Positions 1-7,562 of a stretch of DNA of 17,517 nucleotides are shown here, piece after piece. Positions within the stretch are counted from its first letter, which is position 1; every line of letters starts with the position of its first letter. Below the pieces are notes generated by a model. It made no database searches. It saw nothing but the letters and a program-made list of their open reading frames with translations, and was not told the DNA's origin. The stretch comes from Equadaptatus sp045642025 (GTDB lineage Bacteria; Synergistota; Synergistia; Synergistales; Synergistaceae). A program made the position numbers and the translations under genes. The stretch covers positions 1-17,517 of the forward strand of contig JAZUIB010000014.1 of NCBI GenBank assembly GCA_045642025.1. Reading direction: 5' to 3'.

Positions 1-221
1 TATCCGAGCGCAAAAAGCCACGCTCTGATCCGTGTCGGTGCCTTGAACCAAAGAAGCGGCATTACGCCACAAAGGACAAAATGCCATGCATGCCCGTCAC
101 CAAATACAGCGGCAGAGAGGATAAAGCCACCCATAAACCACGCAAAAGCGAGGCTTGTATTTTTGAGGGCTGTTGTAATTTTTGCGAGCAGCTGCTCTTT
201 TGTTATATTCTTAAAATTCAT
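1..221 (-). CDS. Small membrane protein, partial (3' end beyond window)
   Basis: An open frame begins MNFKNITKEQLLAKIT and runs off the left edge after 73 codons without a stop. After a short charged N-terminus there is a hydrophobic stretch (about residues 26-42, around LAFAWFMGGFILSAAVFG), then DGHAWHF and a second hydrophobic stretch (about 50-60), so it looks like a membrane protein with at least two passes. Its ATG lies inside the last codons of traF (the bases ATGAATTTTAA hold both its start and the traF stop), an 11-base overlap that suggests translational coupling. A GGAAAGGTG-like ribosome site lies 10-12 bases upstream. I do not recognise the family. Position implies a role in, or accessory to, the conjugation locus. 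Confidence 0.65.
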   Translation of the reverse strand, partial: MNFKNITKEQLLAKITTALKNTSLAFAWFMGGFILSAAVFGDGHAWHFVLCGVMPLLWFKAPTRIRAWLFALG

Positions 222-732
222 AGATGAGTTTCACCTTTCCTTTTATTGCTTTTTCAGGACAAAATCCCCAATATCGACTGTCGTAACCCTCACGACAATT
301 ACTGCCGACAAAGTAATAGCCTTCGGGAATAGTGCAGGGATATTGCATACTTCGTTTTATTTTTCCCAATGCGTCTTTTTCAAAAATTTCCATGCCCTGC
401 GCTTCGTTACCGTTAATGTAAACTTTGTTTCCCTGTAAGGTGACAAGATCGCCTTCTTTTGCAATAATTTTTTTCAGAAGCCTTCTTACTTTTGTAATGC
501 GTCCTTTTTCTATTCCGCTTATTTCATTTTTCTGAATTAACACTATATCGCCGACACTAATATTCTTAAACGGCGCTTTTTCGTATCGCCAATAAATACC
601 CTCAGTCAAAGATGGAGTACAGTTGAATATAACTCCCGAAAAATGCAGTGCTTCCAATATCAAAAGCAGAGAGAGTATCAGGAGAAATGCGTAAAACAGC
701 CAACGATTAAGCACTCTGCTTTGCATAATCAT
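211..732 (-). CDS. traF: TraF-like S26 signal peptidase of conjugation (pilin maturation)
   Basis: This is a 173-residue S26-family peptidase of the RP4 TraF type. In RP4, TraF is a membrane-anchored periplasmic serine/lysine peptidase that performs the final C-terminal processing and cyclisation of the TrbC pilin. One N-terminal transmembrane helix is visible (about residues 11-29). It is followed by the serine box TPSLTEGIYW (catalytic Ser41), the lysine box RRLLKKIIAKEGD (Lys87 most likely the general base) and the C-terminal box YDSRYWGF, which matches the family's DSRYFGP motif. The presence of trbC in the same operon supports the role. The start is ambiguous: AAGGAG lies 4 bases before the ATG at 732 and 10 bases before the in-frame ATG at 726. 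The gene overlaps the end of traG by 26 bases, implying translational coupling. Confidence 0.9.
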   Translation of the reverse strand: MIMQSRVLNRWLFYAFLLILSLLLILEALHFSGVIFNCTPSLTEGIYWRYEKAPFKNISVGDIVLIQKNEISGIEKGRITKVRRLLKKIIAKEGDLVTLQGNKVYINGNEAQGMEIFEKDALGKIKRSMQYPCTIPEGYYFVGSNCREGYDSRYWGFCPEKAIKGKVKLIYEF

Positions 733-2968
733 CTAACTCCTTTTCAACAATTTCATAGCGTAGCGCAACGTCAAAGCTTTTCTTTAGGACGCTGTCTGGT
801 ATCTGCATCATTACAGCATCTTCTTTTTTGTGAGCGATGAGATATTCAACAGATGATGTTTCCACTGTTTTATGACTGTCATCAAGCTGCCATTTGCGAA
901 CAGCATCGTGCATATTGTCCATGCGGTCTTTAATGTTTATGCTTATCAACGGAGCAAGAATTTTGCTGCGTCTGCTCCATTCTTTATCTTTGAAATAAAG
1001 CGCCTGTATTCCCATTATCGGCGGGAAGCCTTTCGGGAAAACAAGAACAGCGCCCGGCTTTTTGACCATGCCTTTTGCGTCTTTTTTGGCAGCAGGCAGA
1101 CGGCGTATTTCGTCAGGATACATAAGCGGACGCTCATGCTCACTGTATGAGGTGCTTTGAGACACGTTTTTTTTGGACAATAGTCCGCCGCCGCTTACGC
1201 TTTCTGACATGTGTCCTTCAATTTCAGTTTTTTTGCCGCACATATCGCTCAGCGTTTTTGCCGTGTTTTCATCGTTCGGAGCAAACGCAATCTGCACGTT
1301 GCAGTTGGCGCTTACTGTCTGTTCTTTGCCATATTCGCTTTCAAGCTGTGTATAGGACTGTATAATCAGGTATGCTTTAAGCCCGTAGCCTGCCATCTGC
1401 GCAAGCGCGACCTGTATCTGATCCATTTTTTTCAGCTGTGGGAACTCGTCCAAAAGCAAAAGAAGCCTGTGTATGTGTCCGGAATCTACCACGCCGGTTT
1501 TTGGGTCTTTTTTCATCATTGCCGTGAGCGAGTTTATGAGAAGCACCATAAACAAACGGATCAACGGACGAAGACGCGGAAGGTCTCTCGGCGGAACGAC
1601 AAGATACAGGGAAACGGGTCTGTCAGCGTTAACAATGTTGTCTATCCTGAAAGTTCCGTTGCTTGTGTTTTTGCCAATAACACTGTCCAAAAACAATTCA
1701 AGGTTGGAGGTTGCCGTACCTACAACACCGGAACGTTCTTCTTCTGCTTTTTTAATCATTGAATTTCCTACGGTACGTAGCAGAGGATGCGCGTCCGCAG
1801 AAGTGTTAAATGCGGTTTTTTCCTCATCGTCTTTAAGAAAATGGTTGTCTATCCATGACATCAGCAGATTTTCGTCTATGTTGGACAGTATTTCGCGAAC
1901 ACCTTTAAGTGAGGCTTCTCTTTTCGGATTACTTTTCCTTTCTTCACGTGCTTTGTATAATTCGTAGGTAATAGCAGCCTGCAGAAGTGAAAAGGCTGTT
2001 TTTGCCCAATAATCTTCAAGCCCTTTTCCTTCCGGATCAGCAAGCATTGTCGCTATATTTTGCACTTCTGCATTTTCGTCTTTTGTCCCTATATGAACGT
2101 CAACAAGCGGATTCCAACGAGCTGTACCGAGGTTTTCTTTGTTATCCTTGTAAAATCTGTTGACTTCGCTCATAACATGAAGTTCGTCCCAATCGGGGTG
2201 TTCTTTGCGTACCCATTCTTCAATATCTGTCTTAATAACCCCGATGTCTCCGCTGAAGGTTGGTTCAAAGCGCAGACAATACTGTCCCATCTCACGACAG
2301 CGGTAGCCTGATGTTTTAAGCCAGTTTTCGCCTTTAATGTCCAGTATTACCGCTGAATGTTTCCATGTAAGAAGAGTAGGTATAACGTTAGATATGCCTT
2401 TACCGGCACGGGTAGGAGCGTTGACAATGTTATGGTCGGGACCGGTATCCATAAGCAGAAATTCTTTGTATTTGCCGAATATTTTCCTTATGGTTGTCGC
2501 AAATCCGGGCTTGTGCGGACTCCAGCGGCAAAGAACAACTCCGCCGTCTTCATCATTTATCAGCCCTGCTTGACGTATTTCTTCTTCGGTTGCAAAATGC
2601 GCTGAACCGTGCGAAGTGTTTTTATCTTTTTCACCAAGCCAATCCCATTTGGCAACGCGGAAAATATAATGAAACAGCGCAGCAAAGATTACCCATACAG
2701 ATGTTATAAAATATGACGTTGTAAGAACTGCGCCGTGAAGGCGATACTGTCTGACCGAGGTAAAATATATTTTGTACGCTGTCTTAAACTGGTAAAACGC
2801 AACTTTTGTATCGTACATTCTGTGCATAAAGACAGCAAGAGCAGACCCGCTTATAATCCAAGCAAGCAGCGCATACACAACTATCGCCGCAAAACGCTTC
2901 AAAGCATCGTTTGCGTCGCTTTGTCTCTTTTCGTCCTCTGTCCATGTGTACTTCTTTTTGCCAAACAT
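707..2968 (-). CDS. traG: TraG/VirD4 type IV coupling protein
   Basis: This 753-residue coupling ATPase links the relaxase-DNA complex to the secretion channel at the inner membrane. Two N-terminal transmembrane helices (about 25-49 and 78-101) precede a GSAHFAT motif at 121-127, typical of TraG proteins. Walker A is APTRAGKG (184-191) and Walker B is LLLLLDEFPQL (Asp507, Glu508). The conserved segment LVVPPRDLPRLRPLIRLF lies at 456-473. An AGGAGC site 6 bases upstream selects the ATG at 2968 (MFGKKKY). The frame stays open 77 codons further, but that part lies inside the preceding trbI gene and has no transmembrane or family features. The trbI stop is 10 bases upstream. A long tail after the ATPase domain (roughly residues 620-753), rich in charged residues, may contact substrate; that is inference. 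Confidence 0.95.
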   Translation of the reverse strand: MFGKKKYTWTEDEKRQSDANDALKRFAAIVVYALLAWIISGSALAVFMHRMYDTKVAFYQFKTAYKIYFTSVRQYRLHGAVLTTSYFITSVWVIFAALFHYIFRVAKWDWLGEKDKNTSHGSAHFATEEEIRQAGLINDEDGGVVLCRWSPHKPGFATTIRKIFGKYKEFLLMDTGPDHNIVNAPTRAGKGISNVIPTLLTWKHSAVILDIKGENWLKTSGYRCREMGQYCLRFEPTFSGDIGVIKTDIEEWVRKEHPDWDELHVMSEVNRFYKDNKENLGTARWNPLVDVHIGTKDENAEVQNIATMLADPEGKGLEDYWAKTAFSLLQAAITYELYKAREERKSNPKREASLKGVREILSNIDENLLMSWIDNHFLKDDEEKTAFNTSADAHPLLRTVGNSMIKKAEEERSGVVGTATSNLELFLDSVIGKNTSNGTFRIDNIVNADRPVSLYLVVPPRDLPRLRPLIRLFMVLLINSLTAMMKKDPKTGVVDSGHIHRLLLLLDEFPQLKKMDQIQVALAQMAGYGLKAYLIIQSYTQLESEYGKEQTVSANCNVQIAFAPNDENTAKTLSDMCGKKTEIEGHMSESVSGGGLLSKKNVSQSTSYSEHERPLMYPDEIRRLPAAKKDAKGMVKKPGAVLVFPKGFPPIMGIQALYFKDKEWSRRSKILAPLISINIKDRMDNMHDAVRKWQLDDSHKTVETSSVEYLIAHKKEDAVMMQIPDSVLKKSFDVALRYEIVEKELDDYAKQSA

Positions 2969-2978
2969 TTTTCTGCTC

Positions 2979-4964
2979 CTATCTATAAACGCCCCATGCC
3001 CTGTAGAACGGAATGTCCGCATTAACCTGAATGTTGAACCGTTTTCCGGGACGAATAAGAAGTGTAGGTTGCACGTTAAGGGATTTGTCAAAGAACTTGT
3101 TGCCCATATTACCCAATGCCTGAGCTGCCTGTGATGCAGCCGTATCTCTTGCAGAATTGCCGTAGGAAATACTGTTGTCATTCCTCTGATTTTCCACAAG
3201 TGCGGGGATTATGGTAAATGCTGTTGTCATTGCAGCTGCAACGATCATTTTGGTATAGTGATTGTAAATTTTATCTTTTAAACCGGAATATCCTCTGCGA
3301 TCAACACCGGACATTCCTTCAAGCGAAAGCGTTGTTCCGTCAGGGAAAATAAGACGCTGCCATGAAACCTGCAGACGTTTCTGTCCGAAAGAAACAGAAC
3401 TTGAATAGGTACCGAAAAGACGCGAGCCCTGCGGAATAAGACACACATGAGCGCTGTGCCAGTCATAAACATTCTCTGTTACCGACGCTGTAATATTGCC
3501 CGGAAGCTCGCTGTTGATCCCGCTGATGAGCGCTGCAGGTATCATTGTTCCAGCAGGCAGTGTGTACGGAGATATTTTTTCCGTACGTGTCGTTTTCAGA
3601 TAACCTTTGCCCGAAGAATTGGAGTCAAAGAAAGCTTGTTTTGAATTTGCAGCTGCGCTGTTTCCAGCACCGGTATGCTGTGACATGTTTGACGGCGTAG
3701 CAGCAAGCGCAGCTTGCGCTGCCGGTGAATACTTATGTTCTGCAGCTGCGGCTGTTGTGTTGTTTGGAATATTCATCTGCATTCCTAAGTTTTTATGTGC
3801 AGCCTGTTGCTGTTTCAGATCACTCCAACTGCCTTGTACGGAAGGAGCTGAACTGTACGCCTGACGGGCAAGCTCAAGATATTGCTGTCTTAATGCCTGA
3901 CGCTGCTGATATATCGGATCATCTTTTACCTCTATTCCGCCACTTTCAGGCGAAAGGCTGCCCTGTCCTCCCTGCTGCGGCACATTTGTGCCGTTTGCCT
4001 GTTGTTGAGGCATGTCAGCATCTGCCATTTGCGGGTTGTTTTCGTTTTGCAGTGTCTCTTGTTGGCTATCGTTAAACGATACAGCAGCCTTCGCTCTTGT
4101 TTCATCTTCCTGTATCTGCGCCTTATTGCCGCTTTCCTGTATTGCAGAAGGCAAAGAGGCAGAAGCAGAGTATTTTGGTGCTGTATCTTTCGGCATCAAT
4201 TTGTCATCCGATGCTTTTAAAAGCAGTTGGGACGCTACAAAACAAAGTACAATCACCAGTACAACAAGAATTGCTCCTCCCATAAATTTATGATTGTCAA
4301 ATAGTTTGGGCTTGGGCTGCTGCTTCGGTTTGTTGGCTTTCTCTTTCATAGCACCTATTTCGTCCACGTTGCCACCACCAAACGAATCGGCAATAGGTTT
4401 GTCAGATTGAACAACATCAACATGCTTATTGTTTGTATCAGGGTTATATTTGGTGCCTCTATCATTGATTACGGTATCTACAAATATATTTTTGTGAGAC
4501 TGCTTTCTTGTATCCCTGTTTTCCCCTGTTTCTGAAACGTCTGTTTCCTCTGCCTGTATCTCTTGTGACTGTTCATCTGAAGATATTTTGACTTCGTCCG
4601 GTTCTGTCTGTGAATACGTCTCCGTTTCGTTCGTCTTATCGGTCTGTTTTTCCGGTTTCGATGTCTCGGTCTCTTCCTGTGCAGTCAAACTTTCGGGCTC
4701 TGCTTCTTCCAGCTGCTGCTCTCCCTGTTTCATTTGCTCAATGTACAATTTTTGATTTACTCTTAAATCGTCTATAATTTCATCTGAAAAATTCCTGTTA
4801 TGGAAAAAATCCCAGTTATCTACGTCAAAATCATTTGTCGTAATATCTTCTTCCAAAACAGGATTGTCATCCGGCGGAACAACGCCGGCATTCAGCTGTT
4901 CAAGCTCTTTTTGAAGTTCGAGTGCGACTTGCATCATATTCTTGTAATTCGCTTTGTCGGACAT
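2979..4964 (-). CDS. trbI: TrbI/VirB10 trans-envelope core protein, canonical topology with very long cytoplasmic N-terminus
   Basis: VirB10/TrbI proteins span both membranes and gate the T4SS channel. This one has 661 residues, against about 400-470 for most TrbI proteins. Residues 1-226 are predicted cytoplasmic and strongly acidic (runs of Glu, Thr, Gln and Ser at 80-150). A transmembrane helix follows at about 227-249, then a Gln/Pro/Ala-rich periplasmic linker to about 460. The conserved C-terminal VirB10 domain includes LPAGTMIPAALISGINSELP, LIPQGSRLFGTY (509-520), VDRRGYSG and QPTLLIRPGKRF. The start is the ATG at 4964: GGAGG lies 7 bases upstream, whereas the in-frame GTG at 4970 is only 1 base from it. 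It sits 20 bases after a second VirB10 paralogue and 10 bases before traG, whose product VirB10 proteins contact. Confidence 0.93.
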   Translation of the reverse strand: MSDKANYKNMMQVALELQKELEQLNAGVVPPDDNPVLEEDITTNDFDVDNWDFFHNRNFSDEIIDDLRVNQKLYIEQMKQGEQQLEEAEPESLTAQEETETSKPEKQTDKTNETETYSQTEPDEVKISSDEQSQEIQAEETDVSETGENRDTRKQSHKNIFVDTVINDRGTKYNPDTNNKHVDVVQSDKPIADSFGGGNVDEIGAMKEKANKPKQQPKPKLFDNHKFMGGAILVVLVIVLCFVASQLLLKASDDKLMPKDTAPKYSASASLPSAIQESGNKAQIQEDETRAKAAVSFNDSQQETLQNENNPQMADADMPQQQANGTNVPQQGGQGSLSPESGGIEVKDDPIYQQRQALRQQYLELARQAYSSAPSVQGSWSDLKQQQAAHKNLGMQMNIPNNTTAAAAEHKYSPAAQAALAATPSNMSQHTGAGNSAAANSKQAFFDSNSSGKGYLKTTRTEKISPYTLPAGTMIPAALISGINSELPGNITASVTENVYDWHSAHVCLIPQGSRLFGTYSSSVSFGQKRLQVSWQRLIFPDGTTLSLEGMSGVDRRGYSGLKDKIYNHYTKMIVAAAMTTAFTIIPALVENQRNDNSISYGNSARDTAASQAAQALGNMGNKFFDKSLNVQPTLLIRPGKRFNIQVNADIPFYRAWGVYR

Positions 4965-4984
4965 CTTCACGCCTCCGTTTTATG

Positions 4985-6382
4985 CTAAAAAAACTTTGCC
5001 GCTTTATATGGCTCTTTAACCGGCAATTCTATTTCTTTGTTCACGACTACAGCGAACTTGTAGCCGGGTTTGACAATGAGTGTTGGTGCCATATCAAGAT
5101 ATTTGTCGAGCAGCTTCGTTGCCATCTGTTGCAAAGTTCTTCCAAGTTCCCTGCCGACAGTGCTTCTGTTATCATCGTAATAAGTTGTTGCCGCTGCTCC
5201 TCCGAGTAATGCTGTTATTGCCGAAGTGCTGTCTGCTGACTTTATGACCCACTTTTTTGAAGGTTCTGTGTTCAGGTTTGGCAATTTTCCTGATGGCAGA
5301 ACCTCATGCAAGTCTGTATACATCGCAGTGTCAAAATCCATGCCGTTACAGGCAAGCCAGCCGTCAGGCGTTTCCGCTTCGGTCGGCCAAAGAATTATGC
5401 TGCCAACCGGCATGCTGTTTTTTCCGAGGTTTATTGTCGGTTGGTTGATTACGACTTTGTTATCGTCGTAATAATCCGCGACGGCGGCAAAGACCGAAAC
5501 CATTGCCGCATTGGTGAGCATCGGCCAGTAATGATTGTTGACCTTTGCTTTAAACCCTGCGTAACCCCGTCTGTCTGTTCCGGGCATATTCATAAGATCT
5601 AATGTGCTGCCGTCCGGATATATCAGTCTTGTCCATTTGATAAGCGGACGTTTCTGCCCGAAGATTACTTTGCTGTCATAAGTACCGAAAAGACGCGAGC
5701 CTTGCGGAATAAGAAGCCTTTTGCCCGTAGGGCTGTCGTAAACGTTTTCGGAAACCTGCGCCACCATGTTTCCGGGGAGATCGCTGTTTACTCCGGTTAT
5801 GAGCATTGCAGGGATTACGCTGCCGGAGTTTATAACTGCATATATGCCGTAATTGTCCAGTACGTCCGTTCTATTCAAAAAAGTTGCCCAAGTCTGTGAT
5901 GCGCCTGTGTATTTTTGGGCTGCATTGTTTTCTTTCTTAACTGCTTTGAGACCTTCATACCTGTCAGGTTCATACGGTATGACAGGCGAACTCATGTAAG
6001 CTTTTATTTTGTGCAGCCTTTCAGCTGACCGCTTTTGAGCTTCTTCCTCTTCCATGCGCAAGCGGAGTTCTTCTTGTCTCTGAAATTCCGCGTCACTGAT
6101 ATAGATGTCATCGCCAGTGACACTTGTATATCCCGCTTCGTCTTCGGCTGCTGCGGCATCAAGTAGCCTTTGTACTTCTTCAACATTTTTGTTAGTTTCA
6201 GCGACGTCTTTTTGCCACTTGCGAAGCTCTGCTTCATTGGAAAATCCCCAGTATTTAAGTTGTGCAACGGTAGGATGCTGTTCCTTCGGAAAGTCATATG
6301 CACTTTGTGCTGCGAAGGCGGCAGATGAGGCGAGGAGTATGGATATAAACAAGCAAAAGTTAATCCATAAAGTATTCCTCAT
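4985..6382 (-). CDS. Secreted VirB10/TrbI paralogue with phage tail-collar-like insertion
   Basis: The protein has 465 residues. It begins with a clear Sec signal peptide (MRNTLWINFCLFISILLASSAAFA, cleavage about residue 24-25) instead of the cytoplasmic tail and transmembrane helix of normal VirB10. Residues 95-130 form a charged, probable coiled-coil segment. The VirB10 C-terminal domain follows: SVIPAMLITGVNSDLPG (188-204), LLIPQGSRLFGTY (223-235), DRRGYAG (270-276) and APTLIVKPGYKF (432-443). Between the hydrophobic antenna helix at 286-304 and the last helix and strand is a domain at about 324-381 (GSIILWP..TPDGWLACNG...LPNLN) resembling phage tail-collar domains. The start is fixed by GGAGG 7 bases upstream. 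Family assignment is firm; the collar call rests on motif recognition by eye. Likely role: an outer-membrane core subunit exposing an extra module outside the cell (inference). Confidence 0.88.
   Translation of the reverse strand: MRNTLWINFCLFISILLASSAAFAAQSAYDFPKEQHPTVAQLKYWGFSNEAELRKWQKDVAETNKNVEEVQRLLDAAAAEDEAGYTSVTGDDIYISDAEFQRQEELRLRMEEEEAQKRSAERLHKIKAYMSSPVIPYEPDRYEGLKAVKKENNAAQKYTGASQTWATFLNRTDVLDNYGIYAVINSGSVIPAMLITGVNSDLPGNMVAQVSENVYDSPTGKRLLIPQGSRLFGTYDSKVIFGQKRPLIKWTRLIYPDGSTLDLMNMPGTDRRGYAGFKAKVNNHYWPMLTNAAMVSVFAAVADYYDDNKVVINQPTINLGKNSMPVGSIILWPTEAETPDGWLACNGMDFDTAMYTDLHEVLPSGKLPNLNTEPSKKWVIKSADSTSAITALLGGAAATTYYDDNRSTVGRELGRTLQQMATKLLDKYLDMAPTLIVKPGYKFAVVVNKEIELPVKEPYKAAKFF
5168..5183. 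repeat. Direct repeat copy A flanking the collar insertion
   Basis: The plus-strand bases GTTATCATCGTAATAA encode YYDDN (residues 401-405) on the minus strand. They match copy B at 5459-5474 in 15 of 16 positions. The two copies lie 291 bases apart, exactly 97 codons, on either side of the tail-collar-like segment. Confidence 0.7.
5240..5413 (-). other. Tail-collar-like domain coding segment inside the VirB10 paralogue
   Basis: Codons 324-381 of the VirB10-like gene read MPVGSIILWPTEAETPDGW, then LACNGMDFDTAMYTDLHEVL, then PSGKLPNLN. The order G-x-I-I-L-W, P-x-G-W-L-x-C-x-G, a Y-x-x-L helix and L-P-N-L is the signature of the phage tail collar domain (Pfam PF07484 type), found in short tail fibres and microcystin-dependent-protein-like proteins. 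The neighbouring canonical TrbI has no counterpart: its antenna loop is only about ten residues at this point. A profile search has not been run. Confidence 0.75.
5459..5474. repeat. Direct repeat copy B flanking the collar insertion
   Basis: The plus-strand bases GTTATCGTCGTAATAA encode YYDDN (residues 304-308) at the end of the first antenna helix. The single difference from copy A is silent (Asp codon GAC against GAT). The pair could be the scar of the domain insertion or a substrate for in-frame deletion. Confidence 0.7.
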
Positions 6383-6417
6383 CTTACCGCCTCCATTCTT
6401 TTGAAAAGACCGTTTCG

Positions 6418-7551
6418 CTATCTTTTGCTTCTTTTGTAATCTTGATATGTAAAGCCTTCGTCTTCATTACTGCTTGTGTCTCCGTTTTTTAGATAGTTAA
6501 TAATCTCTTCTTTGCTTCTCAGCACTTTCTGTTTTGCAGGCTGTGTACGGGATTTTGTTCCCATGTTCACAATAACAACTTCTCTTGCATCGGGTCCTGC
6601 TCCTGCAATGAGTACACCGCGTTTAACGAGACGATCTATTACATAAGTTTTATCTACAAGTCTGTAGTTGACCATTTCTCTGCTTCCCGCAGCGGAAAGC
6701 ATCATAAATACCGGGGCTTCTATAGAAGCAAGATTGTCCGGCATGTCAATGTAGGTTTTCAATCCGTTATCGTAAACTCTGAGCGGCACCCATTCAATAC
6801 CGTTGTGTTTTGGTATGATTTTGTAATTAAAGTTCAGTTCTTTGTTGGGTACCGGCACTGTTTTTTCGCTTCTCTTTGCCATTGAACCCGCCGTGTTCGG
6901 ACGACCTGCCGGAAGCTCTGTGCCATATATTTCCTGTTCATGTTGAATAAGTTTTTTGCGCGGATCGTTGTCGCCCATCGCAACAAAAAAAGTATCCCAC
7001 GATTCTTCGTTTTGTTGAGGGTATGAGAAAGTAACTTTCGGTGTATGGTTCTTTTTGTCGCTGATAAGATCAAACTGGTAGGTGCGTCTGTCTGTATGAA
7101 CAATAAGGTTGGTCACTATGTCAGGCATATTCGGCTTGATAATGATATGATATGTGAGATTATTGCCAGAGCCAGACGCAGACGGCAAAACAGACCAGTT
7201 CACGCTGTCACCAATAAAAGGAGCATTAACAATGTTTTCGCCGGGCTCGAGTTCTATGTCTGTTACACGCAAGGGTTTACAGAATACGCGTGGGACAGAG
7301 CCGTCGAAATGATACTGTATGCTGCCGTTGCGTCCGGCTACAGGCATAGGAGAATTTTTGCCTTCTGCATTTTTTGTTGCGATCTGATTGGCTTTTTCGT
7401 CTTGCGGACGCAATTTTACTTTCGTTTTAAGTTCGCCAAAGGTTTTGTAAAATTGTTCCTCTGCAGGATCCATTGCAGCAGCTGCGTATAACGGCGTTGC
7501 GACTGCAATCAGAAAAAGTGCGCATATAATTCGTTTTGCTATATGTTTCAT
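6418..7551 (-). CDS. trbG: TrbG/VirB9 outer-membrane core protein
   Basis: VirB9/TrbG forms the outer-membrane core ring with VirB10 (and VirB7 where present). The 377-residue product has a signal peptide (KRIICALFLIAVATPLYAAA, cleavage about residue 23-26). An N-terminal domain contains VPRVFCKPLRVTDIELEPGE and a typical NVVxxxFxxxDxxxW-like segment (NIVNAPFIGDSVNWSV). A linker is rich in charged residues. The C-terminal VirB9 domain (about 240-330) has NYKI, IEWVPLRVYDNGLKTYIDMP and NYRLVDKTYVIDRL. The hydrophilic tail ends in DYKRSKR. The ribosome site GGGTGG overlaps the trbF stop 11 bases upstream. It lies directly before the two VirB10 genes, the usual trbG-trbI order. No lipoprotein (TrbH/VirB7) gene is found between them, although RP4 has one there. 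Confidence 0.93.
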   Translation of the reverse strand: MKHIAKRIICALFLIAVATPLYAAAAMDPAEEQFYKTFGELKTKVKLRPQDEKANQIATKNAEGKNSPMPVAGRNGSIQYHFDGSVPRVFCKPLRVTDIELEPGENIVNAPFIGDSVNWSVLPSASGSGNNLTYHIIIKPNMPDIVTNLIVHTDRRTYQFDLISDKKNHTPKVTFSYPQQNEESWDTFFVAMGDNDPRKKLIQHEQEIYGTELPAGRPNTAGSMAKRSEKTVPVPNKELNFNYKIIPKHNGIEWVPLRVYDNGLKTYIDMPDNLASIEAPVFMMLSAAGSREMVNYRLVDKTYVIDRLVKRGVLIAGAGPDAREVVIVNMGTKSRTQPAKQKVLRSKEEIINYLKNGDTSSNEDEGFTYQDYKRSKR

Positions 7552-7562
7552 TTTTTACCACC

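Noticed and set aside
43..438. 131-codon plus-strand open frame
   Set aside because: It runs antisense over traF and the downstream partial gene, has no ribosome site and no recognisable protein features. The same applies to the other plus-strand frames opposite trb genes.
2969..3199. 77-codon upstream extension of the traG frame
   Set aside because: It lies inside the trbI coding region, has no ribosome site, and its translation lacks any coupling-protein feature. AGGAGC before the ATG at 2968 marks the start.
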